DNA from: a bacterium
GTDB lineage: Bacteria > Patescibacteriota > Microgenomatia > Levybacterales > UBA12049
DNA length: 32,494 nt
NCBI GenBank assembly: GCA_021824155.1
Contig: JAKALN010000008.1
Span: forward strand, 1-32,494
Reading direction: 5' to 3'
Positions 23,150 through 29,968 of this stretch are shown here, piece after piece. Both the position numbers and the translations under genes were made by a program. Within the stretch, counting starts at the first letter, position 1. Each line of letters begins with the position of its first letter. The notes beneath the pieces were generated by a model that searched no databases, was not told the origin of the DNA, and worked only from the letters and a program-made list of their open reading frames with translations.

Positions 23150-23207
23150 TTGACAAATTGGCCGAAACGGCGTAAAAGTAATTTAATGAAAAAGGCAGGT
23201 TTTTCAT
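23150..23207 (+). promoter_or_regulatory. Promoter plus conserved leader hairpin of the beta-helix cassette
   Basis: TTGACA (23150-23155), 17 bases, TAAAAG (23173-23178), then an 8-bp perfect hairpin (23186-23193 with 23200-23207) whose loop is GGCAGG. The whole block recurs almost unchanged at 25267-25324. The hairpin would sit at the 5' end of the mRNA, where it could protect it or bind a regulator. Confidence 0.6.
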
Positions 23208-23295
23208 ATTTCCTCTTTTTTTCTACAAAAAACTTCTTCAACCATGATTCACAATTCATAATTCGTAATTCTAATAAAGAAGGGAGGTGAATAAA

Positions 23296-24336
23296 ATGAA
23301 TTTAAAAAAACTTTTAATAGGAGGAGCAGCAGGAGCATTAATGCTCGGCGCAATGATTGCTCCCGCATTTGCCACTAAAACACAGGGAGATTTCGGTCCA
23401 ATTACTTGTTCTCCCACAGGATTTTATAGAGACGGCATTAATATGACGGCAGCTTTAATAAATCCGGGAGATATTACAGGAACAGTTAATGCAGCTGGCT
23501 GCAATATCGGAGTATATTACGATAATGGTTCTGGTTCTGTAAATAAAGCAGATATTTATGGAGCAAACTATTTTGGGGTGTTGGTTAACGGGGATGTAAA
23601 TAATGTTTCCGTTGATGTCCAAAACAGCAGTATCCACGATATCGGAGAATCTCCATTGAATGGAGATCAGCACGGAGTTGCAATTTACTACCGTGGTTTT
23701 GGTACAGGTAGTGCCTCGGGTAAAATCTGGGGAAATACTCTTACCAATTACCAAAAAGGTGGAATAGTTGCAAACGGACTTGGAACAACAGCAGATATTA
23801 GAAATAATGTTGTAACCGGTCAGGGACACGTCAACTATATAGCCCAAAACGGTATCCAAATTGGATATGGAGCGAGCGCCCAAGTAAGGGGAAATACTGT
23901 AACAGGTAATTCCTATACCGGTAGTTCGACCGTTTCCGGTGGAATAATAGTAGTTGGAGGACCTCTTTATTGCACATATTTTGGACCGCCATGTGACTAT
24001 ACAACAGGAACAATAATTGATGGAAATACCGTTAGAAATAACGATATCGGTATTTGGTTAACAAATCTTGATGAGAATGGAAATTCTCCAACATCTCAAA
24101 CTAACGTAAAAGTTGTAAACAATACTATTAGTAATGATGGTTTGTACAATAATTACGGAGGATTTGGTTATCAAGCCGGTATTGCGGATCAGGGAGACAA
24201 CGACAAAATGATCCACAATAATATTTCCGGAGCTGGATATACTCCAGCAACGAGTGCAACTGCTTATTTAGTTGCTATAGATGCTGATGCATCTTTCACT
24301 AACAACGCCAAAATTCACGCAAATGTAACACCGTAA
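23296..24336 (+). CDS. Secreted right-handed parallel beta-helix protein
   Basis: This 346-residue protein has a signal peptide (KKLLIGGAAGALMLGAMIAPAFA, cleavage after about residue 26). Short degenerate repeats of about 22-25 residues follow, with N-x-V/I and G-I-x-I/V patterns such as I-W-G-N-T-L-T-N, I-R-N-N-V-V-T-G, V-R-G-N-T-V-T-G and I-D-G-N-T-V-R-N-N. These are the rungs of a NosD/pectate-lyase-like beta helix. No catalytic set is clear, so binding of polysaccharide or another surface role is more likely than a stated activity. The ATG at 23296 is preferred to a GTG three codons earlier, because GGGAGGTGA at 23282-23290 is its ribosome-binding site. First of three secreted cassettes. 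Confidence 0.85.
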   Translation: MNLKKLLIGGAAGALMLGAMIAPAFATKTQGDFGPITCSPTGFYRDGINMTAALINPGDITGTVNAAGCNIGVYYDNGSGSVNKADIYGANYFGVLVNGDVNNVSVDVQNSSIHDIGESPLNGDQHGVAIYYRGFGTGSASGKIWGNTLTNYQKGGIVANGLGTTADIRNNVVTGQGHVNYIAQNGIQIGYGASAQVRGNTVTGNSYTGSSTVSGGIIVVGGPLYCTYFGPPCDYTTGTIIDGNTVRNNDIGIWLTNLDENGNSPTSQTNVKVVNNTISNDGLYNNYGGFGYQAGIADQGDNDKMIHNNISGAGYTPATSATAYLVAIDADASFTNNAKIHANVTP

Positions 24337-24353
24337 TTTGTGTGTATTTTTTT

Positions 24354-24392
24354 AAACAACCCATTTGCTTTAAAGCGGTGGGTTGTTTTTTT
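24354..24392 (+). terminator. Rho-independent terminator, cassette 1
   Basis: AAACAACCCA (24354-24363) pairs with TGGGTTGTTT (24379-24388), followed by more T. The same hairpin ends the other two cassettes. Confidence 0.85.
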
Positions 24393-24433
24393 GTGACAAA
24401 TAGCACAGACATATTAAAAAACAAGGTATAAGG

Positions 24434-24447
24434 TGAAAGCGCTTTCC
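24434..24447. promoter_or_regulatory. Palindromic operator-like site upstream of the second cassette
   Basis: A perfect 12-base palindrome GAAAGCGCTTTC (24435-24446) in the leader of the next gene. With flanks it differs from the Firmicutes cre (CcpA/LacI-family) consensus at one base. It directly follows a TATAAG box (24427-24432), a good position for a repressor. No regulator gene of that family is in the window. Confidence 0.4.
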
Positions 24448-24511
24448 GCGTATCCGCCAAAACTGAATTTATTTTAAATTCCACAACGCTTAAAAGAAGG
24501 GAGGTGAAAAT

Positions 24512-25198
24512 ATGAGAAAGATAATATTAGGCCTTTCGTCTGCTGTAATAGGTTTGGCTCTTTTTGTAGTCCCGGCATTTGCCAGCGGACCGACTTTGTT
24601 TGGTTCGGCAGTCATACAAAATGGAGCAGTAAACCTTACCTCTTCGGGAGCATCTTATTCCGGAATTGATTTTCCGGTTCCTTCGGGATTAACTGTTAAT
24701 GGTTTAAGTAACTTACAGGTAAATTACGAAGCTACTGTAGGAGGCTGCGGAGGAGGATCGCCGAGGTATCAAGTTGGAGTAACAACTCCCTCGGGGCCGG
24801 CAAACATATTCGTTTATATTGGAACGCCGCCAAATTATACATGTGTACTTAACGCATGGTTAGACAGCGGAAACCTTTTTGACGAGAGCAACTCCGCCAA
24901 CAAGGTGGATACCAGTCAATTGGGAGGAACGTTCTATGATACGCTGTCACATATGTATTCTACATACGGCAGCTATCCTGTAACGGATATCTCATTGGTT
25001 GTTGATTCCGGTTGGATGTTTGGAACGGAAACAATATTGGTTAAGAGCGCGGGTATTAACAGCGCCACCTTTAGTGTTCTACCAACATCCAAAGATCAAT
25101 GTAAGAATGGAGGGTGGATGAATTTTATTACTCCATTCAAAAACCAGGGTGATTGCGTTAGTTATGTTGCGACAGGAGGGAAAAATCTCCCTAACTAA
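24512..25198 (+). CDS. Secreted protein with C-terminal CKNGGW module
   Basis: The 228-residue protein starts with a signal peptide (MRKIILGLSSAVIGLALFVVPAFA, cleavage after about residue 24). A beta-rich domain (about 25-190) of unknown family contains a Cys-Gly-rich turn (GGCGGGSPRY). The C-terminus holds a module I have seen at the end of many secreted actinobacterial and CPR proteins: K-D-Q-C-K-N-G-G-W with a second Cys in K-N-Q-G-D-C-V-S-Y-V (about 194-220), presumably disulphide-linked and surface-related. The ribosome-binding site GGGAGGTGA matches the other two cassettes. Second of three. Confidence 0.8.
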   Translation: MRKIILGLSSAVIGLALFVVPAFASGPTLFGSAVIQNGAVNLTSSGASYSGIDFPVPSGLTVNGLSNLQVNYEATVGGCGGGSPRYQVGVTTPSGPANIFVYIGTPPNYTCVLNAWLDSGNLFDESNSANKVDTSQLGGTFYDTLSHMYSTYGSYPVTDISLVVDSGWMFGTETILVKSAGINSATFSVLPTSKDQCKNGGWMNFITPFKNQGDCVSYVATGGKNLPN

Positions 25199-25218
25199 AG
25201 TTGCAATGACGCAATTTT

Positions 25219-25255
25219 AAACAACTCACTTGCTATAAACAGTGGGTTGTTTTTT
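25219..25255 (+). terminator. Rho-independent terminator, cassette 2
   Basis: A 12-bp stem (25219-25230 with 25241-25252, one G-T pair) and a T run. It is the second copy of the cassette terminator. Confidence 0.85.
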
Positions 25256-25266
25256 AGAAAAGGGAA

Positions 25267-25324
25267 TTGACAAAATGATTTAAACGGCGTAAAAATAATT
25301 TAATGAAAAGGGCAGGTTTTTCAT
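25267..25324 (+). promoter_or_regulatory. Promoter plus conserved leader hairpin of cassette 3
   Basis: TTGACA (25267-25272), 17 bases, TAAAAA (25290-25295), then the ATGAAAA/TTTTCAT hairpin (25303-25324) with loop GGCAGG. It is nearly identical from the -10 onward to 23173-23207, while the spacers differ. Confidence 0.6.
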
Positions 25325-25418
25325 GTCTTTGTATTTCTTCAAATTTTATCCTCAATTGCGACTACCAAACAAAACGCTTTTTAGATTTTAACTTTGAAAA
25401 GAGGGGAGGTGAAATATA

Positions 25419-26132
25419 ATGAGAAAAATAATTTTAGGTATTTCGGTATTTTCTTTACTTTTATTGGCAGTTGTCGCATATTCTTCTAACGTTTTTGCTC
25501 AAGAAGGCCATGAAAATTTTAATTTGCACAGGGATGAGCATGGTGATAACAATTTTAATCCCAATAAAGAATTGTCTAAATCCGCGTGCGGAAGCAAATT
25601 AGGCGAACCGCTTGTAAATGTTACGGAAAAAGTCCGAAACGATGTTGATTCGGGATTTGGATCCACTGTCTGGTGGGCTTTTGATTATTACAATAGGCAT
25701 ATTCAGGTTTGGCAGACAGGCAGCAACGAGAACAGTAATACCTATTGTGCGATCGTCACATACGATGGTCAATTTTATGCTGTTCCCGGACAAGTAGGTC
25801 CAGGAAATAATCCTTCGGGAGCATTGATTGACTCTCCTGTAGTCGGTGATATGTCCGGAGGATACAGAGCGACATTTAACGGAACTTTTGCTCCGATAAC
25901 GGGAACAGGAGCTTGGCCGACACACGGAAATGTTGGAACCGTAGATTATAAATGCAATATAACAGGTTCTAATAGTTGTACTTTTGTTGATTGGGTAGCA
26001 AAATATTTCCCCGGGTACGACCAAAACAGTTTTGCACAGCCTTGGTGGGGTTGGATATATAGAGCAGGAGATCACGGAACGTGGGTTAATGCTATAAATG
26101 TAACCCAGCCAAATTCTGGAAACATTTTATAA
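25419..26132 (+). CDS. Secreted protein, unknown
   Basis: A 237-residue protein with a signal peptide of the same type as its neighbour (MRKIILGIS, cleavage after VFA near residue 27). The mature part is rich in Asn, Gly and aromatic residues and has four cysteines, two of them close together in K-C-N-I-T-G-S-N-S-C. Trp-rich motifs (S-T-V-W-W-A-F-D-Y-Y, P-W-W-G-W-I-Y) recall carbohydrate-binding or surface domains, but I recognise no family. Ribosome-binding site GGGAGGTGA. Third cassette; it has the same promoter-hairpin as the first and the same terminator as both. Confidence 0.8.
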   Translation: MRKIILGISVFSLLLLAVVAYSSNVFAQEGHENFNLHRDEHGDNNFNPNKELSKSACGSKLGEPLVNVTEKVRNDVDSGFGSTVWWAFDYYNRHIQVWQTGSNENSNTYCAIVTYDGQFYAVPGQVGPGNNPSGALIDSPVVGDMSGGYRATFNGTFAPITGTGAWPTHGNVGTVDYKCNITGSNSCTFVDWVAKYFPGYDQNSFAQPWWGWIYRAGDHGTWVNAINVTQPNSGNIL

Positions 26133-26147
26133 AACTAAATTAGTTTT

Positions 26148-26186
26148 AAACAACCCATTTTGCCTTTAGGCGGTGGGTTGTTTTTT
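26148..26186 (+). terminator. Rho-independent terminator, cassette 3
   Basis: AAACAACCCA (26148-26157) pairs with TGGGTTGTTT (26174-26183), then T. It is almost base for base the terminator of cassette 1. Confidence 0.85.
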
Positions 26187-26201
26187 GTGACAAATTCCTA
26201 C

Positions 26202-26230
26202 TTTACAAAGTTTAGAGTTAGCCCTAAAAT
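26202..26230 (+). promoter_or_regulatory. Promoter of the 210-residue protein, leaderless
   Basis: TTTACA (26202-26207), 17 bases, TAAAAT (26225-26230). The start of transcription is expected near 26237 and the ATG is at 26240. Confidence 0.65.
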
Positions 26231-26239
26231 AAATCTTTT

Positions 26240-26872
26240 ATGGGAACTCCGGAGAACCCTGCCTTTATTAGATTTAAAGAAAGGTTTCAGGCGTATCCTG
26301 TATATGACGACCCCGCAAGAGCTCCGAAAACCGTGGTTTCCCAAACAGAAAGTATTATCGGACTTATGGCTAACGGCGGTCTGTCCGGAGATTTTATCCA
26401 TAATTACATTACAAACTATACGTTTCCATTTCTAAAAACAGCGGCGGTCGGGGTGAGAAGGGTATTCGATAAGACCTTATCGGCAGCGGACTCGCAGCCG
26501 GTTGAGGCAAACGAAGCGGCCGATTTTACAAATGTAGTTTTTGCATGGATGCATCATTTTGCAACGTCGCCGTATTTGCCTAACGGTTTTGCGAGAAGGG
26601 GAATGCTAAGGGCTCCGCAAAGCGAGGAGGAATTTATAAGAAGGCTTAGGGAAATAAAATTTCAACTTAATGGGATGGCAAGCGGAGTAATAAGTACAGA
26701 CATGACTTTAGATACAAGTGTTGCAGCATTTAGAACTTACCAATTTTTTAGGGTAGGTGCGGTAATGCCTTTAAAATTTCCCGAAAGCGAAAAGGAAAAA
26801 GAGGAGCACTCAAGGCAAATAATGGCAAAAATCCTTGAAGGCATAGATACGGATTTTTTTAAAGAATCATAG
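26240..26872 (+). CDS. Soluble protein, unknown
   Basis: I do not recognise this 210-residue protein. It is mostly helical, without a signal peptide or membrane segment. Notable stretches are F-A-W-M-H-H-F-A-T-S-P-Y-L-P-N-G-F-A-R-R-G, and T-D-M-T-L-D-T-S-V-A-A-F-R-T-Y-Q-F-F-R near residue 155. A well-formed promoter sits right before the ATG, so the mRNA should be leaderless. The reading frame starts after the third cassette terminator and ends 41 bases before the aldolase-like gene, which has a TTGACA in the gap. Confidence 0.7.
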   Translation: MGTPENPAFIRFKERFQAYPVYDDPARAPKTVVSQTESIIGLMANGGLSGDFIHNYITNYTFPFLKTAAVGVRRVFDKTLSAADSQPVEANEAADFTNVVFAWMHHFATSPYLPNGFARRGMLRAPQSEEEFIRRLREIKFQLNGMASGVISTDMTLDTSVAAFRTYQFFRVGAVMPLKFPESEKEKEEHSRQIMAKILEGIDTDFFKES

Positions 26873-26913
26873 AGGTTGACAAATCCGCAAAACCACGAGA
26901 AACTAGATAATAG

Positions 26914-27825
26914 ATGGATAATTTAGGATATACAAAGCCCCTTTATATTCTTCCCTTTGATCATAGAGCGACTTTTGCGCAAAAATTGTTCAATAAAAAA
27001 ACTTTGGAAGAATTATCGGAAGAAGAGCGCACTTCTATAAAAGAGTACAAACAAATAATATATCAAGGTTTTAAAAAAGCAGTTGAAAACGGAATTTCCA
27101 AAGAATATGCAGCTATTTTAGTTGACGAAGAATTCGGAGACCAAGTTTTAAAAGATGCTAAAGAAAACGGATACACAATACTTTTGACTACCGAAAAAAC
27201 AGGGCAGGAGGAGTTTGATTTTCAGTATGGGTCCGATTTCGCTTCTCACATAGAAAAATATAATCCGCAGTTTGTAAAAGTTTTAATAAGGTATAATCCC
27301 GAAGACCAAGAGGAATTAAGACATAGGCAACTGGAAAAACTTAAAATAATAAGTGATTTTTGTAAAGATAAGGGTTTTAAATTTCTATTGGAAGTTTTGG
27401 TTATCCCAACAGATAAACAAAAAGAAGAAACAAATAATTCCAAGGAAGAATTCGATAGGCTTCTAAGGCCCGCTCTTACCGTTGCGGTAATTAAAGAACT
27501 TCAGGATTTCGGAGTTGAGCCGGATATATGGAAGCTCGAAGGATTCGATACTAAAGAAGAATATAAAGAAATTGTGGAAGCGGCAAAAGAACACGGAAGG
27601 GAAAACGTAAGCTTGGTAGTCTTGGGAAGGGGAGAAGGGGAAGAAAAAGTTGATGAATGGCTTAAGGTTGGGAGCCAAGTGCAAGGAGTCGTAGGGTTTG
27701 CCGTCGGGAGAACCGTATTTTGGCAGAGCATAGTAGATTTTAAAAACGGATCTAAAACAAGGGAGGATGCAATAGACACAATAAATAAAAACTTTACTAA
27801 TTTCTACAAAATTTTTACCCCGTAA
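26914..27825 (+). CDS. DUF2090/IolC C-terminal-like class I aldolase family protein
   Basis: The protein (303 residues) starts with P-L-Y-I-L-P-F-D-H-R-A-T-F, the signature of the DUF2090 group, a TIM barrel related to the C-terminal part of IolC and to tagatose-bisphosphate/deoxyketogluconate-phosphate aldolases. Further barrel motifs are A-A-I-L-V-D-E-E-F-G, V-K-V-L-I-R-Y-N-P, L-L-E-V-L-V, P-D-I-W-K-L-E-G and V-V-L-G-R-G. The lysine in W-K-L-E-G is the likely Schiff-base residue by analogy. The IolC kinase half and other inositol genes are absent, so the substrate is open; cleavage of a sugar phosphate into triose units is a guess. TTGACA at 26876-26881 lies upstream, but no -10 is well spaced. 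Confidence 0.75.
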   Translation: MDNLGYTKPLYILPFDHRATFAQKLFNKKTLEELSEEERTSIKEYKQIIYQGFKKAVENGISKEYAAILVDEEFGDQVLKDAKENGYTILLTTEKTGQEEFDFQYGSDFASHIEKYNPQFVKVLIRYNPEDQEELRHRQLEKLKIISDFCKDKGFKFLLEVLVIPTDKQKEETNNSKEEFDRLLRPALTVAVIKELQDFGVEPDIWKLEGFDTKEEYKEIVEAAKEHGRENVSLVVLGRGEGEEKVDEWLKVGSQVQGVVGFAVGRTVFWQSIVDFKNGSKTREDAIDTINKNFTNFYKIFTP

Positions 27826-27870
27826 AAACTCATACACACTTTTTATAGGTATAGGAAAAAATAGCTTTGT

Positions 27871-27899
27871 TTGAACAAATCCGGAAAGTAAGCTATAAT
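27871..27899 (+). promoter_or_regulatory. Promoter of the 238-residue protein, leaderless
   Basis: TTGAAC (27871-27876), 17 bases, perfect TATAAT (27894-27899). The transcript starts near 27906, past the GTG at 27901, so it decides the start at ATG 27910. Confidence 0.75.
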
Positions 27900-27909
27900 T
27901 GTGCCCATT

Positions 27910-28626
27910 ATGGGAGGAGCTCAGGAAAGAATAGATAGACGTCCGCACGTAAAACGTCCCAAAATGGACGGAACAGAAGCTGGAGCCGCAGCTAATACGT
28001 CTAAAGACAGATTTCCATTAAAACCCACTCATCTGCAGGGTGTTTCTTTGCGTACGGAGCCCGGTTCCAATCCCGAAGTGCCCGAAAGCGTTGTAGAAGC
28101 ATTTCTGGCGGATGCGGTAGCTTTCAAAGAAGCCGACGCAAGGGAAAAAGCGGCTGCGAAAGAAAGGGACAGCCGGAGAGATAGAATTCTCCCCCTGATA
28201 AAAGATTATCCCGGATTAAGGGGAATAATTTCGGAACCCGACGACGCAATAGTAACTGCTATTCCAAGTGAAAAAAAAGTAGAATGGGATATCGATTTAA
28301 TAAGAGGTTCGTTGCCTACCGCAGGGGATTACCACGAGGTTGTTACGGAAACTGTCGTTGTTGAATTCCCAAAACCTGCAGGCGTAAAACCCGAGGTAAT
28401 AAAAAGCGTAATGGCAGAGGCAATCTACGATTTAGGAAAAGGTATCCTTAGAACCCGTAAAGCAACTTTTACTGTTTTATTTGATGTCAACGAAAGAAGG
28501 CTGGCCTCAAGACTCAAGGCTTTGGGAAGAAGTTTATTGCCCGGAGCAAGGACTTCAACAACAGAATTTTCTCTTACAGCCGGGCCGCTTATTAAAAATC
28601 CTCCAAAAGATGAAACAGCCAAATAA
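27910..28626 (+). CDS. Soluble charged protein, unknown
   Basis: A protein of 238 residues without signal peptide or membrane helix and of no family known to me. The first 45 residues are basic and Pro-rich and probably disordered. A charged helix follows (about 60-90, KEADAREKAAAKERDSRRDR). The second half alternates strands and helices (W-D-I-D-L-I-R-G, V-V-T-E-T-V-V-V-E-F-P, A-T-F-T-V-L-F-D-V-N-E-R-R) and could be a small alpha/beta domain. The ATG at 27910 is chosen over the in-frame GTG at 27901 because the promoter would start the mRNA after the GTG. A hairpin (28628-28656) separates it from the convergent sigma operon. Confidence 0.7.
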   Translation: MGGAQERIDRRPHVKRPKMDGTEAGAAANTSKDRFPLKPTHLQGVSLRTEPGSNPEVPESVVEAFLADAVAFKEADAREKAAAKERDSRRDRILPLIKDYPGLRGIISEPDDAIVTAIPSEKKVEWDIDLIRGSLPTAGDYHEVVTETVVVEFPKPAGVKPEVIKSVMAEAIYDLGKGILRTRKATFTVLFDVNERRLASRLKALGRSLLPGARTSTTEFSLTAGPLIKNPPKDETAK

Positions 28627-28627
28627 A

Positions 28628-28656
28628 AAAGGAGCAACGTTTCGCGTTGCCCCTTT
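28628..28656. terminator. Bidirectional hairpin between convergent genes
   Basis: AAAGG-A-GCAACG (28628-28639) pairs with CGTTGC-CC-CTTT (28645-28656). A and T tails on either side would allow termination from both directions; the T run is short. Confidence 0.6.
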
Positions 28657-28681
28657 AATTGTTGGATCATAGCTTAGGAGT

Positions 28682-29113
28682 TTATCTGTCGAGTAAATCT
28701 CCTAAATTTCCATTTAGATTGGTTTGAGATTGGACTTGTACGGATGCTTGTGTTTGCACTCTTTCCCTGTTTTCTTCTCCGTTTTCGCTTTCGTCTTCCT
28801 GTCCTTCTCCCGCACCTTTTATAGAAAATCTATGGTTATTATTAACCCCTAAACTTAGATTAACCTGAGAACTCGGGCTTGCCGCCGGTGTCGGCGTAGG
28901 TTCTTCGGTTGGTTGGGTCGAAGGTTCGGCTGTTGCTTCAGGTGTTTTGTTTATGTTTGCCTGTATCCTATTTTGAGCGTGAACATCTGCTACTTCAACT
29001 GCTTTTAATAATCCGTTTGCGTGAAGCGGATTCTTGGGCAGATTTGCTCCCAAGTTAAAAAAAGCTGCTCCTCCGAATATTGCTGTTGCTGCTAATGCTA
29101 TTAAAAGTTGCAT
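28682..29113 (-). CDS. Secreted protein of the sigma-factor operon, unknown
   Basis: The 143-residue protein begins with a hydrophobic export signal (LLIALAATAIFGGAAFFNLGA) that lacks the usual N-terminal lysines. A Pro/Thr/Glu-rich linker (about 55-80, PTEEPTPTPAASP) follows, then a polar end rich in Asn, Gln and Glu (VQTQASVQVQSQTNLNGN). I see no domain. The ribosome-binding site is GGGGGTGA, 6 bases before the ATG. It lies 63 bases downstream of the DUF5667 protein gene, with two direct repeats (29145-29176) between them like those before the sigma gene, so it may be a target of the sigma factor. Confidence 0.75.
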   Translation of the reverse strand: MQLLIALAATAIFGGAAFFNLGANLPKNPLHANGLLKAVEVADVHAQNRIQANINKTPEATAEPSTQPTEEPTPTPAASPSSQVNLSLGVNNNHRFSIKGAGEGQEDESENGEENRERVQTQASVQVQSQTNLNGNLGDLLDR

Positions 29114-29144
29114 ATATTTTTCACCCCCATTTCTTTGTATATAA

Positions 29145-29176
29145 ATAAAAACGTAAAAGGATAAAAAACGTAACAG
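29145..29176 (-). promoter_or_regulatory. Direct repeats shared with the sigma gene upstream region
   Basis: On the minus strand CTGTTACGTTTTTTAT is followed by TTTTACGTTTTTAT, two copies of TTACGTTTTT(T)AT about 19 bases apart. The first copy matches CTGTTTCGTTTTTAT before the sigma gene (30530-30543) but for one base and one T. A candidate ECF sigma or regulator site. Confidence 0.4.
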
Positions 29177-29968
29177 TTAGCGGTCTTGGGATTCGGGGGA
29201 GGGTGTGGCAGTCAGGTCATGTATGGTATTTTCAATTCCTTTTTGGACATTTTCTACGGGGTTAAATGTCGGCGAAGCTTCCGGCTGTTTTGAGGCCTGG
29301 GGTTTAGGAGTTATATTTTCGGTATTGCCGTTATCCGGGCTTTTTTCGGTGGCGGAGGGTTTAACCTCGTCAAAATTTGTCTGTTTTTGTTCGTTTTGGT
29401 TTACCCGATTTTGGTTTTCTTTTTCTTTATTATTGCCGTACTGTTCCAGCAGGCCGTTAAGGTTTTTTTCTTCGTTAGAAAGTTCTTTGTTAATATCGCT
29501 TTGGTTTGAAGGAGTAATTGTTTTTGCTTCGTTTATGCTGTTTTTATACCTTATAATTCCTTGCTGCAATTGGCCATTTTGTTCGGACGAAATTTCTCCG
29601 GCTCTTCTTTTTACTATTTCAAGAGCAATCTTAGGCTTTAATGAAGAAGGGGAAAGCGTTAAGGCAGCGTTTTCACTTGCAATTTTAATGGGATAAAGTC
29701 CGCTACCGGGTCCTGCCGATTGGGCAGCAAGAATAGTTCCTGTTGAAACCATTAGAAGAATTAAAACAAGGGCTAAGGCAAAGCGGAAAGAAAAAAATCT
29801 GTTTCTTTTCAAAGAGAAATTTTTATTTAAGGATGGCCCTTTGGATATTTGGTTTAGGATTCTTATCCTGGTATTTTGCCTGAAAATTTCCGAAGGAATT
29901 GCATCCTCTTTTGTTTTAAAGGTTTTTAATATTTCTTCCAAGTTATTTAAATCAGTTTCGTTTTTCAT
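29177..29968 (-). CDS. Membrane protein with DUF5667-like domain, anti-sigma factor candidate
   Basis: The 263-residue protein has an N-terminal cytosolic part of about 60 residues, one membrane helix (61-82) and a DUF5667-like segment just outside it (G-P-G-S-G-L-Y-P-I-K-I-A-S-E-N-A-A-L-T-L, about 86-105, then a helical pair). The rest, to the end, is a low-complexity tail rich in Asn, Gln, Pro, Ser and Thr. Genes of this type often follow ECF sigma factors and probably act as membrane-bound anti-sigma factors; no zinc (HxxxCxxC) motif is seen. It overlaps the sigma gene by 17 bases. The layout would suit proteolytic control by a site-2 protease, but nothing here proves that. Confidence 0.75.
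   Translation of the reverse strand: MKNETDLNNLEEILKTFKTKEDAIPSEIFRQNTRIRILNQISKGPSLNKNFSLKRNRFFSFRFALALVLILLMVSTGTILAAQSAGPGSGLYPIKIASENAALTLSPSSLKPKIALEIVKRRAGEISSEQNGQLQQGIIRYKNSINEAKTITPSNQSDINKELSNEEKNLNGLLEQYGNNKEKENQNRVNQNEQKQTNFDEVKPSATEKSPDNGNTENITPKPQASKQPEASPTFNPVENVQKGIENTIHDLTATPSPESQDR

Noticed and set aside
23287-23295. GTG start at 23287 for the beta-helix protein
   Set aside because: The GTG is part of the GGGAGGTGA ribosome-binding site of the ATG at 23296; the two neighbouring cassettes use the same arrangement.
23455-23883. Minus-strand frame of 142 codons opposite the beta-helix gene
   Set aside because: It has an Ile/Cys/Asn-rich product that mirrors the repeat periodicity of the sense strand, and it has no start signal.
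24434-24447. Firm call of a CcpA-type cre site
   Set aside because: Only the palindrome supports it; no regulator of that family is in the window, so it is kept as operator-like only.
25599-26075. Minus-strand frame of 158 codons opposite the third secreted protein
   Set aside because: It is antisense to a gene with signal peptide, ribosome-binding site and terminator, and the product is Ser/Ile/Cys-rich without a domain.
26160-26435. Plus-strand frame of 91 codons across the terminator and the next gene start
   Set aside because: It begins within the cassette terminator and overlaps the better supported frame at 26240 with its own promoter.
27901-27909. GTG start at 27901 for the 238-residue protein
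   Set aside because: It follows the TATAAT by one base and would lie before the transcript start; ATG 27910 fits the promoter.
29205-29696. Long plus-strand frame of 163 codons opposite the DUF5667 protein gene
   Set aside because: It is an antisense frame of a well-supported gene in the sigma operon. The product is a Phe/Ser/Leu-rich sequence typical of the complement of an Asn/Lys/Glu-rich protein, and it has no ribosome-binding site.
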